Shown: one piece after another, positions 42,097-51,902 of the stretch
Numbering within the stretch: the stretch's first letter is position 1
Layout of the letters: each line of letters starts with the position of its first letter
Origin: an uncultured Clostridia bacterium
Lineage (GTDB): Bacteria > Bacillota > Clostridia > Oscillospirales > Ruminococcaceae
Direction: 5' to 3'
Length of the DNA: 64,000 nucleotides
NCBI GenBank assembly: GCA_947630825.1
Contig: CANRJA010000008.1
Coordinates: forward strand, 1 to 64,000
Notes under the pieces: model-generated
What the model was told of the DNA's origin: nothing
Seen by the model: only the letters and a program-made list of their open reading frames with translations
Database searches by the model: none
Program-made: the position numbers and the translations under genes

Positions 42097-43372
42097 TTCT
42101 TTATTTGATATAGATAAAAGGCTTTTGGAGCTTGCTGATGAGGCTGAGGCGGAATGTAAAGATATTTTTGCCAACTTCAGCGATACTGCCGATTTTAACA
42201 GTCAGAAGGTTTTGAAAGCGTTTATAGATAACCGTGTGTCGGAGAGCTGTTTAAAGGGTACTACAGGCTACGGCTACGGAGATATAGGCAGAGATACAAT
42301 AGACAAGGTGTTTGCTCAGGCGTTCGGCGGTGAGGACGCTTTAGTGCGTCATACGTTTGTAAACGGAACTCATGCTCTTTCTACCGCTTTGTTCGGTGTG
42401 TTAAGAGCAGGAGATAAACTGGTCTCTGTAATGGGAAAGCCTTATGATACCTTAGAAGAAGTAATAGGGATAAGAAATAAAAAGGGCAGCGGTTCGCTTG
42501 TTGATTTTGGCGTGATTTACGATCAGGTCGATTTGCTATATGACGGAACTCCAGATCTTGACGAAATTTCTAAAAAGGCACAGTCTGCAAAGGTTATTTA
42601 CATTCAGCGTTCAAGAGGATATTCCCTTCGCCCGTCTCTTTGTATTGATACCATTGAAAAGATAGTCAAGACTGCAAAAGCGGCTAATAAAGATGTTATC
42701 GTTATGGTAGACAATTGCTACGGCGAGTTTGTTGAAAAGCGTGAACCGCTTGACGTCGGAGCGGATTTGATAGTAGGTTCTCTTATAAAAAATCCGGGCG
42801 GCGGGGTAGCGTCAACAGGCGGTTACATAGCAGGAAAGGCTTATCTGGTAGAGAAGTGTGCCGAAAGGCTTACCTGTGTTGGAATGGGAAAAGAGGTAGG
42901 CTGTTCGCTTGGTCAGAATAGAGAGATTATGCTTGGATTTTTTATGGCGCCTCAGGTTGTTGAGTCGGCTTTGAAGACCTCGGCGTTCGCTTGCAGATTT
43001 TATGAAAAACTCGGGTTTGAAACCTTTCCTAAAAGCGGTGAAAAGAGAACTGACATAATAGCTTCTATTCTTCTTGGTGACGAGCAAAAACTAACTGCGT
43101 TTTGTCAGGGTATACAAAAGGGTTCACCTGTTGACAGCTTTGCTGTTCCTGAGGCTTGGGATATGCCCGGCTATGACAGCAAGGTAATAATGGCGGCAGG
43201 CGCTTTTACAATGGGAGCTTCAATAGAGCTTTCTGCCGATGCGCCCATAAGAGAGCCGTTTGCGGTGTGGCTTCAGGGGGGAATTACATATCCGACCGGA
43301 AAGCAGGGGGTTATACTTTCAGCTATGGAGATGCTAAATAAGGGATTGATAAGCATAAAATCAGGGAATTAA
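42089..43372 (+). CDS. PLP-dependent methionine gamma-lyase/aluminium-resistance family protein (YnbB-like)
   Basis: 427 residues of the Met_gamma_lyase family often annotated as aluminium-resistance protein. Typical features are the TTGYGYGDIGRDTID segment, the FVNGTHALSTALFG cofactor-binding region and the lysine in GSLIKNPGGGVASTGGY that probably holds the PLP. The physiological reaction is not settled in this family. Its start lies within the GNAT gene. Confidence 0.88.
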   Translation: MNNSLFDIDKRLLELADEAEAECKDIFANFSDTADFNSQKVLKAFIDNRVSESCLKGTTGYGYGDIGRDTIDKVFAQAFGGEDALVRHTFVNGTHALSTALFGVLRAGDKLVSVMGKPYDTLEEVIGIRNKKGSGSLVDFGVIYDQVDLLYDGTPDLDEISKKAQSAKVIYIQRSRGYSLRPSLCIDTIEKIVKTAKAANKDVIVMVDNCYGEFVEKREPLDVGADLIVGSLIKNPGGGVASTGGYIAGKAYLVEKCAERLTCVGMGKEVGCSLGQNREIMLGFFMAPQVVESALKTSAFACRFYEKLGFETFPKSGEKRTDIIASILLGDEQKLTAFCQGIQKGSPVDSFAVPEAWDMPGYDSKVIMAAGAFTMGASIELSADAPIREPFAVWLQGGITYPTGKQGVILSAMEMLNKGLISIKSGN

Positions 43373-43387
43373 AAGGAGGGTACGTTT

Positions 43388-44347
43388 ATGAGCGATGTAT
43401 ATACAGTGGCGTTAAGCAACATAATTGACGAGTTTAAGTTAGAGGTAATCTGTGCGCCAGACAATTTAGATGAAATACTAATTTCAGACAATGATTTGAA
43501 CAGACCCGGTCTTCAGCTTAAGGGGTTTTACGAATATTTTAACTCTGAGCGTATTCAGGTTTGCGGAAATATGGAGTTTGCCTTTCTGGGTTCGATATTG
43601 CCTGAGGAAAGAAGAGAAGCTGTAAGCAGGCTTTTTGAAACAAAAATTCCGGCGCTTGTTGTCGCCAGAGGACATTATATATTTCCTGAGATTATCGAGG
43701 CTGCAAAGGAGTATGATATTCCTTTGCTTAGAACTGAGGAGAGTACGACAAGTTTTATTGCGGCATTGATAGGTTTTTTAAATCTTCACCTTGCGCCTAG
43801 AATAACCCGTCACGGAGTTTTAATAGAGGTCTACGGTGAGGGATTGCTTATCGTCGGGGAAAGCGGAGTTGGAAAGAGCGAGACTGCTGTTGAACTTGTA
43901 AAGAGAGGTCACAGACTTGTTGCCGACGACGCAGTTGAGATAAGAAAGGTCTCAAACAAAAGTTTAGTCGGCTCGTCGCCTGACAACATAAGGCACTTTT
44001 TAGAGCTTAGAGGCGTGGGTATTATAAATACCAGACGTTTGTTCGGTATGGGTGCTGTCAAGGTTACAGAGAAGATAGATTTGGTTGTTGAGTTAGAGAC
44101 TTGGGATTCCACTAAGGTCTACGACCGTATGGGAGTTGATAACGAGTATACGACCATCTTCGGTATAAAGATACCTAGCCTTACCATTCCTATAAAGCCG
44201 GGAAGAAACCTAGCTATTATTTTAGAGGTCGCCGCTATGAACAACCGTCAGAAAAAGATGGGATACAATGCGGCTCAGGAGCTTTTAAATAATCTCGGTT
44301 TAGAGGTCGATAAAAAAGACACAATAAAGAATTGGGATACATTTTAG
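43388..44347 (+). CDS. hprK: HPr kinase/phosphorylase
   Basis: Phosphorylates and dephosphorylates Ser46 of HPr, the central switch of carbon catabolite control in Firmicutes. The C-terminal domain holds Walker A GESGVGKSETAVEL and the family signature LRGVGIINTRRLFG. The N-terminal MurF-like domain covers about 1-130. 319 residues is normal. AAAGGAGGG lies before the ATG. Confidence 0.97.
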   Translation: MSDVYTVALSNIIDEFKLEVICAPDNLDEILISDNDLNRPGLQLKGFYEYFNSERIQVCGNMEFAFLGSILPEERREAVSRLFETKIPALVVARGHYIFPEIIEAAKEYDIPLLRTEESTTSFIAALIGFLNLHLAPRITRHGVLIEVYGEGLLIVGESGVGKSETAVELVKRGHRLVADDAVEIRKVSNKSLVGSSPDNIRHFLELRGVGIINTRRLFGMGAVKVTEKIDLVVELETWDSTKVYDRMGVDNEYTTIFGIKIPSLTIPIKPGRNLAIILEVAAMNNRQKKMGYNAAQELLNNLGLEVDKKDTIKNWDTF

Positions 44348-44378
44348 ATTTAAGAATATATTTCAGAAAGAGGAACAA

Positions 44379-45101
44379 ATGAGATACGAGGCAGATTTAC
44401 ACACACATACATTGGCGTCTACTCACGCTTATTCAACAATAATGGAAAATTGCAAAGCGGCGTTTGAAAAGGGTGTTAAGATAATAGCAATGACAGACCA
44501 TGCGCCTATGGAGCCTGACGCTCCTCACATATGGCACATTGAAAATCTTGGAGTATTACCTGATAAAATTGAGGGAGTAAGAGTTTTAAAGGGCGTTGAG
44601 GCTAATATTTGCAATTTAGAAGGTAAGCTGGATATAAGCGAGCGTGTTTTAGGCAGACTTGAATGGGTAGTAGCTTCCTTTCACAGTCCGGTTTTTTGGA
44701 CAGAAACTCCGAGGGAGCTGTATGATACATATAAAAAGGTATGTCAGAATATTCACGTTGATTTAATTGGACACCCGACTACATCGAATGTTGATTATGA
44801 TGCAGAGGAGCTTGTCAAGCTGTTTAAGGAGTACGACAAGCTGGTTGAATTGAACGAGGCGTCACTAGTTTCGGGAAGGACAAAAAAAGATAAGCTTGTT
44901 GAACTTATAAAGGCTTGCAAAAAGTATGAAACGCCTGTTGCGGTTGATTCTGACGCACATTTTTGTTATAAAATAGGAGATGTTTCCAATGTAGAAAAAC
45001 TGCTCACAGAGTTGGATTTTCCAAATGAGCTTATTGTAAACAGCGACGCTGAAAAGCTAAAAGAGAGAATAATAAAAAAACGGCCGTGGATTGAGTTTTG
45101 A
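44379..45101 (+). CDS. PHP-domain phosphoesterase (YcdX-like)
   Basis: 240 residues beginning YEADLHTHTLASTHAYST, the metal-binding HxH motif of PHP phosphoesterases, with MTDHAPMEP, VASFHSP, GHPT and DSDAHF further along completing the trinuclear site. YcdX-type enzymes hydrolyse small phosphate esters; the true substrate is unknown. AGAGGAAC precedes the ATG. It lies between hprK and murB in the same operon. Confidence 0.88.
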   Translation: MRYEADLHTHTLASTHAYSTIMENCKAAFEKGVKIIAMTDHAPMEPDAPHIWHIENLGVLPDKIEGVRVLKGVEANICNLEGKLDISERVLGRLEWVVASFHSPVFWTETPRELYDTYKKVCQNIHVDLIGHPTTSNVDYDAEELVKLFKEYDKLVELNEASLVSGRTKKDKLVELIKACKKYETPVAVDSDAHFCYKIGDVSNVEKLLTELDFPNELIVNSDAEKLKERIIKKRPWIEF

Positions 45102-45126
45102 TTATAATTTATGTGGGGGATAGCTT

Positions 45127-46053
45127 ATGAAAGAAGATAATGTTATAATAAAAATAATACGAAAAGCAAAAGAACACGGCTGTAAGGTGCTGACAGATGA
45201 GCGTTTAAGCGAGCATACGACCTTTAAAATAGGAGGCCCTTGCAAGGCTTTCATCTCAATTAACGGCATTGATTGTCTTAAAGAGTTAATTAAGCTTGCT
45301 GATGATGAGGAGTATCCGTATTTTGTCATGGGCAAGGGTTCTAATCTGCTTTTTGATGACAGGGGATTTGACGGAGTTATCTTTCATCTGGGCGGTGATT
45401 TTTCAAACATCAGTTTGATTGACGACACAACTATCAAGGCAGAAGCAGGCTGTTCGCTTATGAATGTTTGCAGGTTTGCATACGAAAACGGTCTGGGCGG
45501 ATTGGAGTTTGCTTTTGGTATACCCGGTTCGGTAGGCGGAGCGGTTTATATGAACGCAGGAGCTTACGGAGGAGAGATAAAGGACGTTTTGGTTTCTGCC
45601 AAAGCATTTAATAAGGGTAAAATACTTGACTTTGACGTTGAAGATATGAATTTAACCTATCGAAACAGTATTTTTCAGGAGAATGATTATATTATAACCG
45701 AGGCGGTTTTTAAGTTGGCTAAAAAGGATAAGCCTGAGATAAAGGCTTTAATGGATGATTATTTAAACAGAAGAAAAAGCAAGCAGCCTTTGGAGTACCC
45801 AAATGGCGGTTCGACATTTAAAAGACCGACAGGACAGTTCGCAGGCAAACTTATTGAGGAAAGCGGACTTCGTGGCTTCAGCGTTGGCAATGCTGAGGTA
45901 TCTCAAAAACACTGTGGATTTGTAATAAACAAGGGTAATGCTACTTTTGAAGAGGTAACGGGTCTTATTAAAAAGGTTCAGGATATTGTAAAAGAGAAAA
46001 CAGGTTATTTTCTTGAGTGTGAAGTGGAAATCGTAAGATACAATGCCGACTAG
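45127..46053 (+). CDS. murB: UDP-N-acetylenolpyruvoylglucosamine reductase
   Basis: FAD enzyme that makes UDP-MurNAc. The FAD-binding part has TTFKIGGPCKAF and MGKGSNLLF, and the catalytic serine region is PNGGSTFKRP with GFVINKGNAT near the end. GSVGGAVYMNAGAYGGEI is typical. 308 residues fits the type II (shorter) form. GGGGGAT upstream serves as ribosome-binding site. Confidence 0.96.
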   Translation: MKEDNVIIKIIRKAKEHGCKVLTDERLSEHTTFKIGGPCKAFISINGIDCLKELIKLADDEEYPYFVMGKGSNLLFDDRGFDGVIFHLGGDFSNISLIDDTTIKAEAGCSLMNVCRFAYENGLGGLEFAFGIPGSVGGAVYMNAGAYGGEIKDVLVSAKAFNKGKILDFDVEDMNLTYRNSIFQENDYIITEAVFKLAKKDKPEIKALMDDYLNRRKSKQPLEYPNGGSTFKRPTGQFAGKLIEESGLRGFSVGNAEVSQKHCGFVINKGNATFEEVTGLIKKVQDIVKEKTGYFLECEVEIVRYNAD

Positions 46054-46112
46054 GTGTTATTCGGGGTAGGCTGATAAGACGTTGTATCGGCATTGAAGGG
46101 GATGAGATAAAA

Positions 46113-46991
46113 TTGAAAGATATGGAGTTTGTTATTGTTACGGGAGTATCAGGCTCCGGCAAGTCTACAGTTGTAAATGTTTTAGAGGATATGGGGTATT
46201 ATTGTATTGATAATATGCCCCCTGAGCTTATACTTAAATTTGCAGATATAACGACTGTAACGGCAGGTTCTAAGGCTATTGAAAAGGTGGCTTTTGTTAC
46301 AGATATCAGAGGCGGAAATTTTTTCAGTCAGCTTTATGATACGATAAAACAGCTTCAAAAAGAGCAGAGGAATTTAAAGGTTCTGTTTGTAGACGCAAGC
46401 GATGAAACAATCATAAGACGTTATAAGGAAACAAGAAGAAAGCATCCTCTTGACAATCAGATGAAGGGTAATATAGAAAAAGCTATTCAAGCAGAGCGTG
46501 ATATGCTTGCAAATGTAAAGGGGATTTCTGATTACTTTATAGATTCATCTTTTCTGTCTGCAAATCAGCTTAGAGAAAAGGTCAAAAGTATGTTTTTGAC
46601 TGGTGACGACGAGTTTATGCAGATAGATATTATGTCGTTCGGGTTTAAATACGGTCCTATGAGAGAGGCGGATCTGGTGTTTGACGTAAGATGCCTGCCG
46701 AACCCTTATTATGTTGACGAGCTTCGTCCTAAAACGGGTCTTTCCACAGAGGTATCAAGCTATGTGATGAAGTTTGAGCAGTCAGTTCAGCTTAAACAGA
46801 AGCTGGAGGATTTAATGGATTTTTTGATACCGCTTTATAAAAAAGAGGGTAAAAGCCAGCTTATTATAGCCTTTGGCTGTACGGGTGGAAAGCACAGAAG
46901 CGTGACATTTGCGGAAAATATGATGAAATACTTATCAAAAAAGTATCACAAGGTAAGAATTTCTCACAGAGATATTAATAAGTACACATAA
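46113..46991 (+). CDS. rapZ: RNase adapter/nucleotide-binding protein RapZ (YvcJ)
   Basis: 292 residues. The P-loop is VTGVSGSGKSTV and the C-terminal signature IAFGCTGGKHRSVTFAE, both diagnostic of RapZ/YvcJ. In Gram-negatives it controls GlmS through RNase E; in Firmicutes its role is less clear (competence effects in B. subtilis). It starts with TTG 11 bases after AAGGGG; the ATG three codons in is too far from the site. It is followed directly by whiA, without glmR/yvcK in between. Confidence 0.94.
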   Translation: MKDMEFVIVTGVSGSGKSTVVNVLEDMGYYCIDNMPPELILKFADITTVTAGSKAIEKVAFVTDIRGGNFFSQLYDTIKQLQKEQRNLKVLFVDASDETIIRRYKETRRKHPLDNQMKGNIEKAIQAERDMLANVKGISDYFIDSSFLSANQLREKVKSMFLTGDDEFMQIDIMSFGFKYGPMREADLVFDVRCLPNPYYVDELRPKTGLSTEVSSYVMKFEQSVQLKQKLEDLMDFLIPLYKKEGKSQLIIAFGCTGGKHRSVTFAENMMKYLSKKYHKVRISHRDINKYT

Positions 46992-47007
46992 AATCTTGGT
47001 GATTAAA

Positions 47008-47931
47008 ATGCAGTCTTTTTCGTATCTGGTAAAATCAGAAATTATTGACAATCTTTATTCCTTTGAAAAAGCAAACGCGGCGGTTATGGGGATTTTAAAG
47101 GTTGCAAAAGGCTTTGGTAATGATGGTATTGTGTTGATGACCGAAAATGAAAAGACAGCGGAATTTTTAGCAAACCATCTTAATAAAATCTGCGGTCATA
47201 CGGCTGTAAGTATAAAGAATATAAGAAAATCGGAAAAGTCAAATTTGTTTACGGTAAGTGTGGATGATGAAAGCGACAGAGCTTTTGTTTTAAACTATTT
47301 TAATGTTAAGGATAAAAGGCTTTTAGAGAATGATTTACCTAAAAAAAGATATATCCCAAGTTTGATAGCAGGTGTTTTTCTGGCGTGCGGAAGTATTATA
47401 GACCCTAATAAGGAGTATCATATTGAGTTTGTAATGCCGAGCTTGGAGCTTTGCAACGACTTAGGATTAATTCTTATAGATTACTATGGTATTTTGGCAA
47501 AGCATACAGAGAGAAAAAACGCTAATATAGTTTATATAAAGGAAAGCGAAAACATAGAGGATATGCTCACGCTTATGGGGGCTTCAAAAGCAAGTCTTGA
47601 AATTATGAATGTAAAAATTCTCAAAGATGTAAGAAACAAAATAAACAGAGCGGTAAATTGCGACAACGCCAATATAGAGAAGTCGTTAAAAGCGGCGGAA
47701 AGGCAGATCGAGGATATTGAACTTATTGAGAGAACAATAGGATTTGCAAGCCTTTCAGAAGATTTGAGGGAGATCGCGGAGGTTCGATACAACAACCCCG
47801 ATTATAACTTGAAAGAGTTAGGACTTGCTTTGAACCCACCGATATCGCGTTCGGGAGCAAACCACAGGCTGGAGCGTATAAAAAAAGCGGCTGATGAGAT
47901 AAGACAGAAAAAAGCTAAAAAAAGTAAATAA
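47008..47931 (+). CDS. whiA: DNA-binding protein WhiA
   Basis: 307 residues. The N-terminal LAGLIDADG-like domain is followed by the C-terminal HTH, seen in RYNNPDYNLKELGLALNPPISRSGANHRLERI. It influences cell division and chromosome segregation in Firmicutes and sporulation in actinomycetes. The real start is the ATG of MQSFSYLVKSEI, seven bases after GGTG in TTGGTGATTAAA; the track begins four codons earlier, at a TTG next to this site. Confidence 0.95.
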   Translation: MQSFSYLVKSEIIDNLYSFEKANAAVMGILKVAKGFGNDGIVLMTENEKTAEFLANHLNKICGHTAVSIKNIRKSEKSNLFTVSVDDESDRAFVLNYFNVKDKRLLENDLPKKRYIPSLIAGVFLACGSIIDPNKEYHIEFVMPSLELCNDLGLILIDYYGILAKHTERKNANIVYIKESENIEDMLTLMGASKASLEIMNVKILKDVRNKINRAVNCDNANIEKSLKAAERQIEDIELIERTIGFASLSEDLREIAEVRYNNPDYNLKELGLALNPPISRSGANHRLERIKKAADEIRQKKAKKSK

Positions 47932-47975
47932 CTGCGTTAGCAGAATATAGAACAAAAAACAGGAGGTACAAATTT

Positions 47976-48266
47976 ATGATTATCATTTTATTGTTGGGAG
48001 TATTGCTTACAGCGTCCGGTGTATGGCTGATAAAAATGGTCATAGACGCAAAGAAAAAGAAATCAAATGAAAACAACAAGGTAGAATTCACCGAGGAAAC
48101 AGGATATACTCTTGCTTCTATGGGCGTTGTTATGATGATTTCGTCTATTGTGAAAATGTCGGGAGGTATTGGAACAGGCGGATTTGTCTTTGTATTTCTT
48201 TTAAACATTGCCGGTCTGGCAGGACTTCTTTATCTCATTTATCAAAAGCATTATTCTCATAACTAA
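47976..48266 (+). CDS. small membrane protein, unknown
   Basis: 96 residues with three hydrophobic segments (about 1-23, 46-62 and 68-88) separated by a lysine-rich cytoplasmic-type stretch (DAKKKKSNENNK). AGGAGG lies at normal distance from the ATG. It is the last gene before a terminator in the murD-whiA operon. I do not recognise a family. Confidence 0.7.
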   Translation: MIIILLLGVLLTASGVWLIKMVIDAKKKKSNENNKVEFTEETGYTLASMGVVMMISSIVKMSGGIGTGGFVFVFLLNIAGLAGLLYLIYQKHYSHN

Positions 48267-48274
48267 TTATATTT

Positions 48275-48300
48275 GAGGCTTGTTTGTTTCAAGCCTCGAT
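48275..48300 (+). terminator. terminator of the murD-whiA operon
   Basis: GAGGCTTG, 7-nt loop, CAAGCCTC, followed by GATTTGTTGTTT. The T-run is interrupted. Confidence 0.65.
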
Positions 48301-48346
48301 TTGTTGTTTATTATTTTGCGGTTTGCAGAAGGAAGTGTGGTCGATT

Positions 48347-51300
48347 ATGACTGATTTTGTGCATCTTCACGTTCACAGCGAATATTCGCTTTTAGACGGA
48401 GCTTGCAGAATAAGCGAGCTTGTAAAAAAAGCTAAAGACTTAGGTCAGGACGCAATAGCCGTAACTGACCACGGAAATATGTACGCCGCTGTTGAATTTT
48501 ACAATGAATGCAAAAAGCAGGGCATAAAACCGATAATAGGCTGCGAGGTCTATGTCGCTCCGAGAACAAGGTTTGATAAGGTGAACCGTATTGATACTTC
48601 TCCTTATCATTTGATTTTGCTGTGCAAAAATATGAAGGGCTACCAGAATCTTATCAAGCTTGTTTCAATCGGATATACAGAGGGCTTTTATTCAAAGCCA
48701 AGAGTAGATATTGAGAGTTTGAAAAAGTACAGTGAGGGACTTGTCTGTCTGTCTGCGTGTTTGGCGGGAGAAGTAGCAAGAAAACTTTCAAATAACGATT
48801 ATAACGGCGCTAAGGAGACGGCTCTGCTCTACAGAGAGATATTCGGAGAGGGCAGCTATTATATTGAGGTGCAAAATCACAATTTTTATGATCAGGAAAG
48901 GATACTGCCTTTGCAGTTTAAGCTTTCTGAGGAAACTGGTATACCTCTGGTCGCAACAAACGATTGTCACTATATTTCAAAAGATGATGCAAATGCTCAG
49001 AGAATTCTGATGTGCATTTCAACAAACACAACCGTAAACGACCCGAAGTCGATGGAGTTTCCGACAGAGGAGTTTTATGTAAAAAGCGGAGACGAAATGC
49101 TTGAGCTTTTTAAAAGCACTCCGCAGGCTGTTTCAAACACAAGAATTATTGCCGATATGTGCGATGTTGAATTTGAGTTTGGTAAGACAAAGCTGCCCTA
49201 TTTTCACATTGACGGTGTAAGCGATAACACAGAGTATTTTATCTCTATGTGCAAAAGAGGATTAAAGGAAAGGTACGGAAACCCAACAGAAGAAGCCTAT
49301 AAAAGGCTTGATTACGAGATTAAGATTACCAGCCAGATGGGATATGTCGATTACTACCTCATAGTTTGGGATTTTATAAACTATGCAAAACTGCATGGTA
49401 TCCCTGTGGGTCCCGGCAGAGGCTCTGGTGCAGGAAGCCTGTGCGCTTACTGCATTGGTATAACGGAAATCGATCCGCTTAAATACAATCTTCTCTTTGA
49501 GAGGTTTTTAAACCCTGAGAGAGTTTCTATGCCCGACTTTGATATTGATTTTTGCATTGACGGTCGGCAGAATGTAATAGATTACGTTCAGAATAAATAC
49601 GGCGCAGACCACGTTGCTCAGATAGTTACCTTTGGTACATTGGCGGCGAGAGCGTCTATAAGAGATGTTGCAAGGGCTATGGCGCTTCCGTATCAGACGG
49701 CTGATATGGTAGCTAAACTTATTCCCAGAGAGCTTAATATAACTATTGAAAAGGCTTTGGAAAAGTCGTCTGACTTAAAGGAGTTATATAATAAGGATTC
49801 GAAAATAAGAGAGCTTTTAGATATGGCAAAGAAGGTTGAGGGTATGCCCAGAAACACCTCGACCCATGCCGCAGGTGTGGTGATTACAAAAGAACCTGTT
49901 GACGAGTATGTTCCTCTACAGAGCAACGACGGGCAAATCGTAACGCAATACACAATGACGGTTCTGGAGAGTCTTGGACTTTTGAAAATTGATTTTCTGG
50001 GACTTCGCAACCTCACTGTTATAAAAAACTGCCAAAATCTTGTTCGCAGTAAGGAGCCTGAATTTGATATAAAGAATATTTCATACGATGATAAGGCTGT
50101 TTATCAAATGCTCTCAAATGGTAAGACTGAAGGTGTTTTTCAGTTTGAAAGCGCAGGAATGACCGCTACTATTATGAGGCTTCAGCCGGAGAGGCTTGAA
50201 GATCTGATAGCTGTAATTTCACTGTACCGTCCGGGACCTATGGATTCTATACCGACGTATATAAGAAACCGCCATAATCCTGAATATGTAAAATATAAAA
50301 CTCCGCTTTTAAAGGATATTTTAGACGTAACCTACGGATGCATTGTGTATCAGGAGCAGGTTATGCAGATTTTCAGAACGCTTGCTGGGTATTCATACGG
50401 CAGAGCCGATATTGTAAGACGTGCAATGGCAAAGAAAAAGCACAAGGTTCTGGAGGCGGAGCGAAAGGCTTTTGTATACGGAGAGAAAAATCCCGATGGT
50501 ACGGTAAACTGCGTTGGAGCTGTTGCAAACGGCGTTGAGGAGAGCGTTGCAAATGAAATTTTCGACGAGATGACTTCTTTTGCGTCTTATGCTTTTAATA
50601 AGTCTCATGCGGCGGCTTATGCAACGGTCGCATATCAGACGGCTTATCTGAAATGTCATTATTACAAGCCATATATGGCGTCTTTAATGACCTCAGTAAT
50701 AACGGATAACACGTCAAAGCTTGTTGAGTATATAAACGAGTGTGAAAAAAATCACGTTAAGATGCTTCACCTTGATATTAACAAAAGCCAAGAAGGATTT
50801 ATTGCTGAGGATAATGGCATACGTTTTGCGCTTTTGGCGATAAAGTCGCTGGGCAGAGGGGTCATAGCTAAAATAATTGCCGAGCGTCAGATGCGGGGAA
50901 ACTATAAATCTCTTCAGGATTTCTGCGAGAGAATGTTAGACGATATCAATGTAAGAGCAGTGGAGGCTCTTATAAAAAGCGGAGCATTCGATTGTTTCCC
51001 GACTAACAGGCGGCAAATGATACAAAGCTATGAAATGATTTTGCAAAGTCTTAATGATAACAAGCGGAGAAATATTTCAGGGCAGATGGACTTGTTCGGT
51101 GATATTTCCGATAACGACAGTTCTATGGAGCTTGAAATACCTTATGTAGCTGAATTTGACAGAAACGAGCTACTTACAATGGAAAAGCAGATCATCGGCA
51201 TATATTTGTCGGGTCATCCGCTAGACAGTTACTCTGAAATTATCAAAGCGTCGAGGTTTACGCCGATAGGAGACGTAGTAAATCAAACCAGTGAGGGCAA

Positions 51301-51814
51301 TTATACTTCAAAATATAAAGATGACGATAAGGTGAGTATTTTTGCAATGCTCTCATATAAAAAGATGTATACTACTAAAAGCAACTCGCAAATGGCTTTT
51401 ACAAGGTTTGAAGATAAGACGGGCGAGGCGGAGGTCATTATTTTCCCTAATTTGTTTGAACAGTATAAGAGCAAGCTGGGAGAGGGTGCTATTCTAATAA
51501 TTAACGGAAAAGTTTCGTTTAAGGACGACGAGCCGCCTAAAATAATTGCAGAGGAAATTGAAGGTCTTGAGACTTTTGAAAATTCTCTTAAAGATAAATC
51601 GGTATGGCTGAAATTAAATTCATCTGACAAGCAGAAAATAAATGAAATAGTCAGGTGTTCTTGTGAAAATAAAGGTCAGTCGAAGGTGTATTTTTATTTT
51701 GACGATATAAAGAAAAAGACAATGCACAGAGAAGTTACAGGGGTAAAGATAACAAATGACTTTTTGATTCAGCTTGCTGAAATTTTAGGCGAGGGAAATG
51801 TTGTTGTAAAGTAG
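48347..51814 (+). CDS. dnaE: DNA polymerase III alpha subunit DnaE
   Basis: 1155 residues from MTDFVHLHVHSEYSLLDGA; the 21 codons before it in the track overlap the preceding terminator and lack family similarity. AGAAGGAAGTG is the ribosome-binding site. The N-terminal PHP domain (HLHVHSEYSLLDG, VTDHGNMY) is followed by the polymerase core with catalytic aspartates in MPDFDIDFCIDGRQ, a helix-hairpin-helix region and a C-terminal OB fold. It is the DnaE-type polymerase, distinct from the main PolC of Firmicutes. Confidence 0.97.
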   Translation: MTDFVHLHVHSEYSLLDGACRISELVKKAKDLGQDAIAVTDHGNMYAAVEFYNECKKQGIKPIIGCEVYVAPRTRFDKVNRIDTSPYHLILLCKNMKGYQNLIKLVSIGYTEGFYSKPRVDIESLKKYSEGLVCLSACLAGEVARKLSNNDYNGAKETALLYREIFGEGSYYIEVQNHNFYDQERILPLQFKLSEETGIPLVATNDCHYISKDDANAQRILMCISTNTTVNDPKSMEFPTEEFYVKSGDEMLELFKSTPQAVSNTRIIADMCDVEFEFGKTKLPYFHIDGVSDNTEYFISMCKRGLKERYGNPTEEAYKRLDYEIKITSQMGYVDYYLIVWDFINYAKLHGIPVGPGRGSGAGSLCAYCIGITEIDPLKYNLLFERFLNPERVSMPDFDIDFCIDGRQNVIDYVQNKYGADHVAQIVTFGTLAARASIRDVARAMALPYQTADMVAKLIPRELNITIEKALEKSSDLKELYNKDSKIRELLDMAKKVEGMPRNTSTHAAGVVITKEPVDEYVPLQSNDGQIVTQYTMTVLESLGLLKIDFLGLRNLTVIKNCQNLVRSKEPEFDIKNISYDDKAVYQMLSNGKTEGVFQFESAGMTATIMRLQPERLEDLIAVISLYRPGPMDSIPTYIRNRHNPEYVKYKTPLLKDILDVTYGCIVYQEQVMQIFRTLAGYSYGRADIVRRAMAKKKHKVLEAERKAFVYGEKNPDGTVNCVGAVANGVEESVANEIFDEMTSFASYAFNKSHAAAYATVAYQTAYLKCHYYKPYMASLMTSVITDNTSKLVEYINECEKNHVKMLHLDINKSQEGFIAEDNGIRFALLAIKSLGRGVIAKIIAERQMRGNYKSLQDFCERMLDDINVRAVEALIKSGAFDCFPTNRRQMIQSYEMILQSLNDNKRRNISGQMDLFGDISDNDSSMELEIPYVAEFDRNELLTMEKQIIGIYLSGHPLDSYSEIIKASRFTPIGDVVNQTSEGNYTSKYKDDDKVSIFAMLSYKKMYTTKSNSQMAFTRFEDKTGEAEVIIFPNLFEQYKSKLGEGAILIINGKVSFKDDEPPKIIAEEIEGLETFENSLKDKSVWLKLNSSDKQKINEIVRCSCENKGQSKVYFYFDDIKKKTMHREVTGVKITNDFLIQLAEILGEGNVVVK

Positions 51815-51902
51815 CCGAGAGAATAAAATAAAAAAAGCGTGGTAAAACTTAATAATTTATGGTATACTAACCGTAAGTAAGTATTTTGAATGGAGAATAA
51901 CA

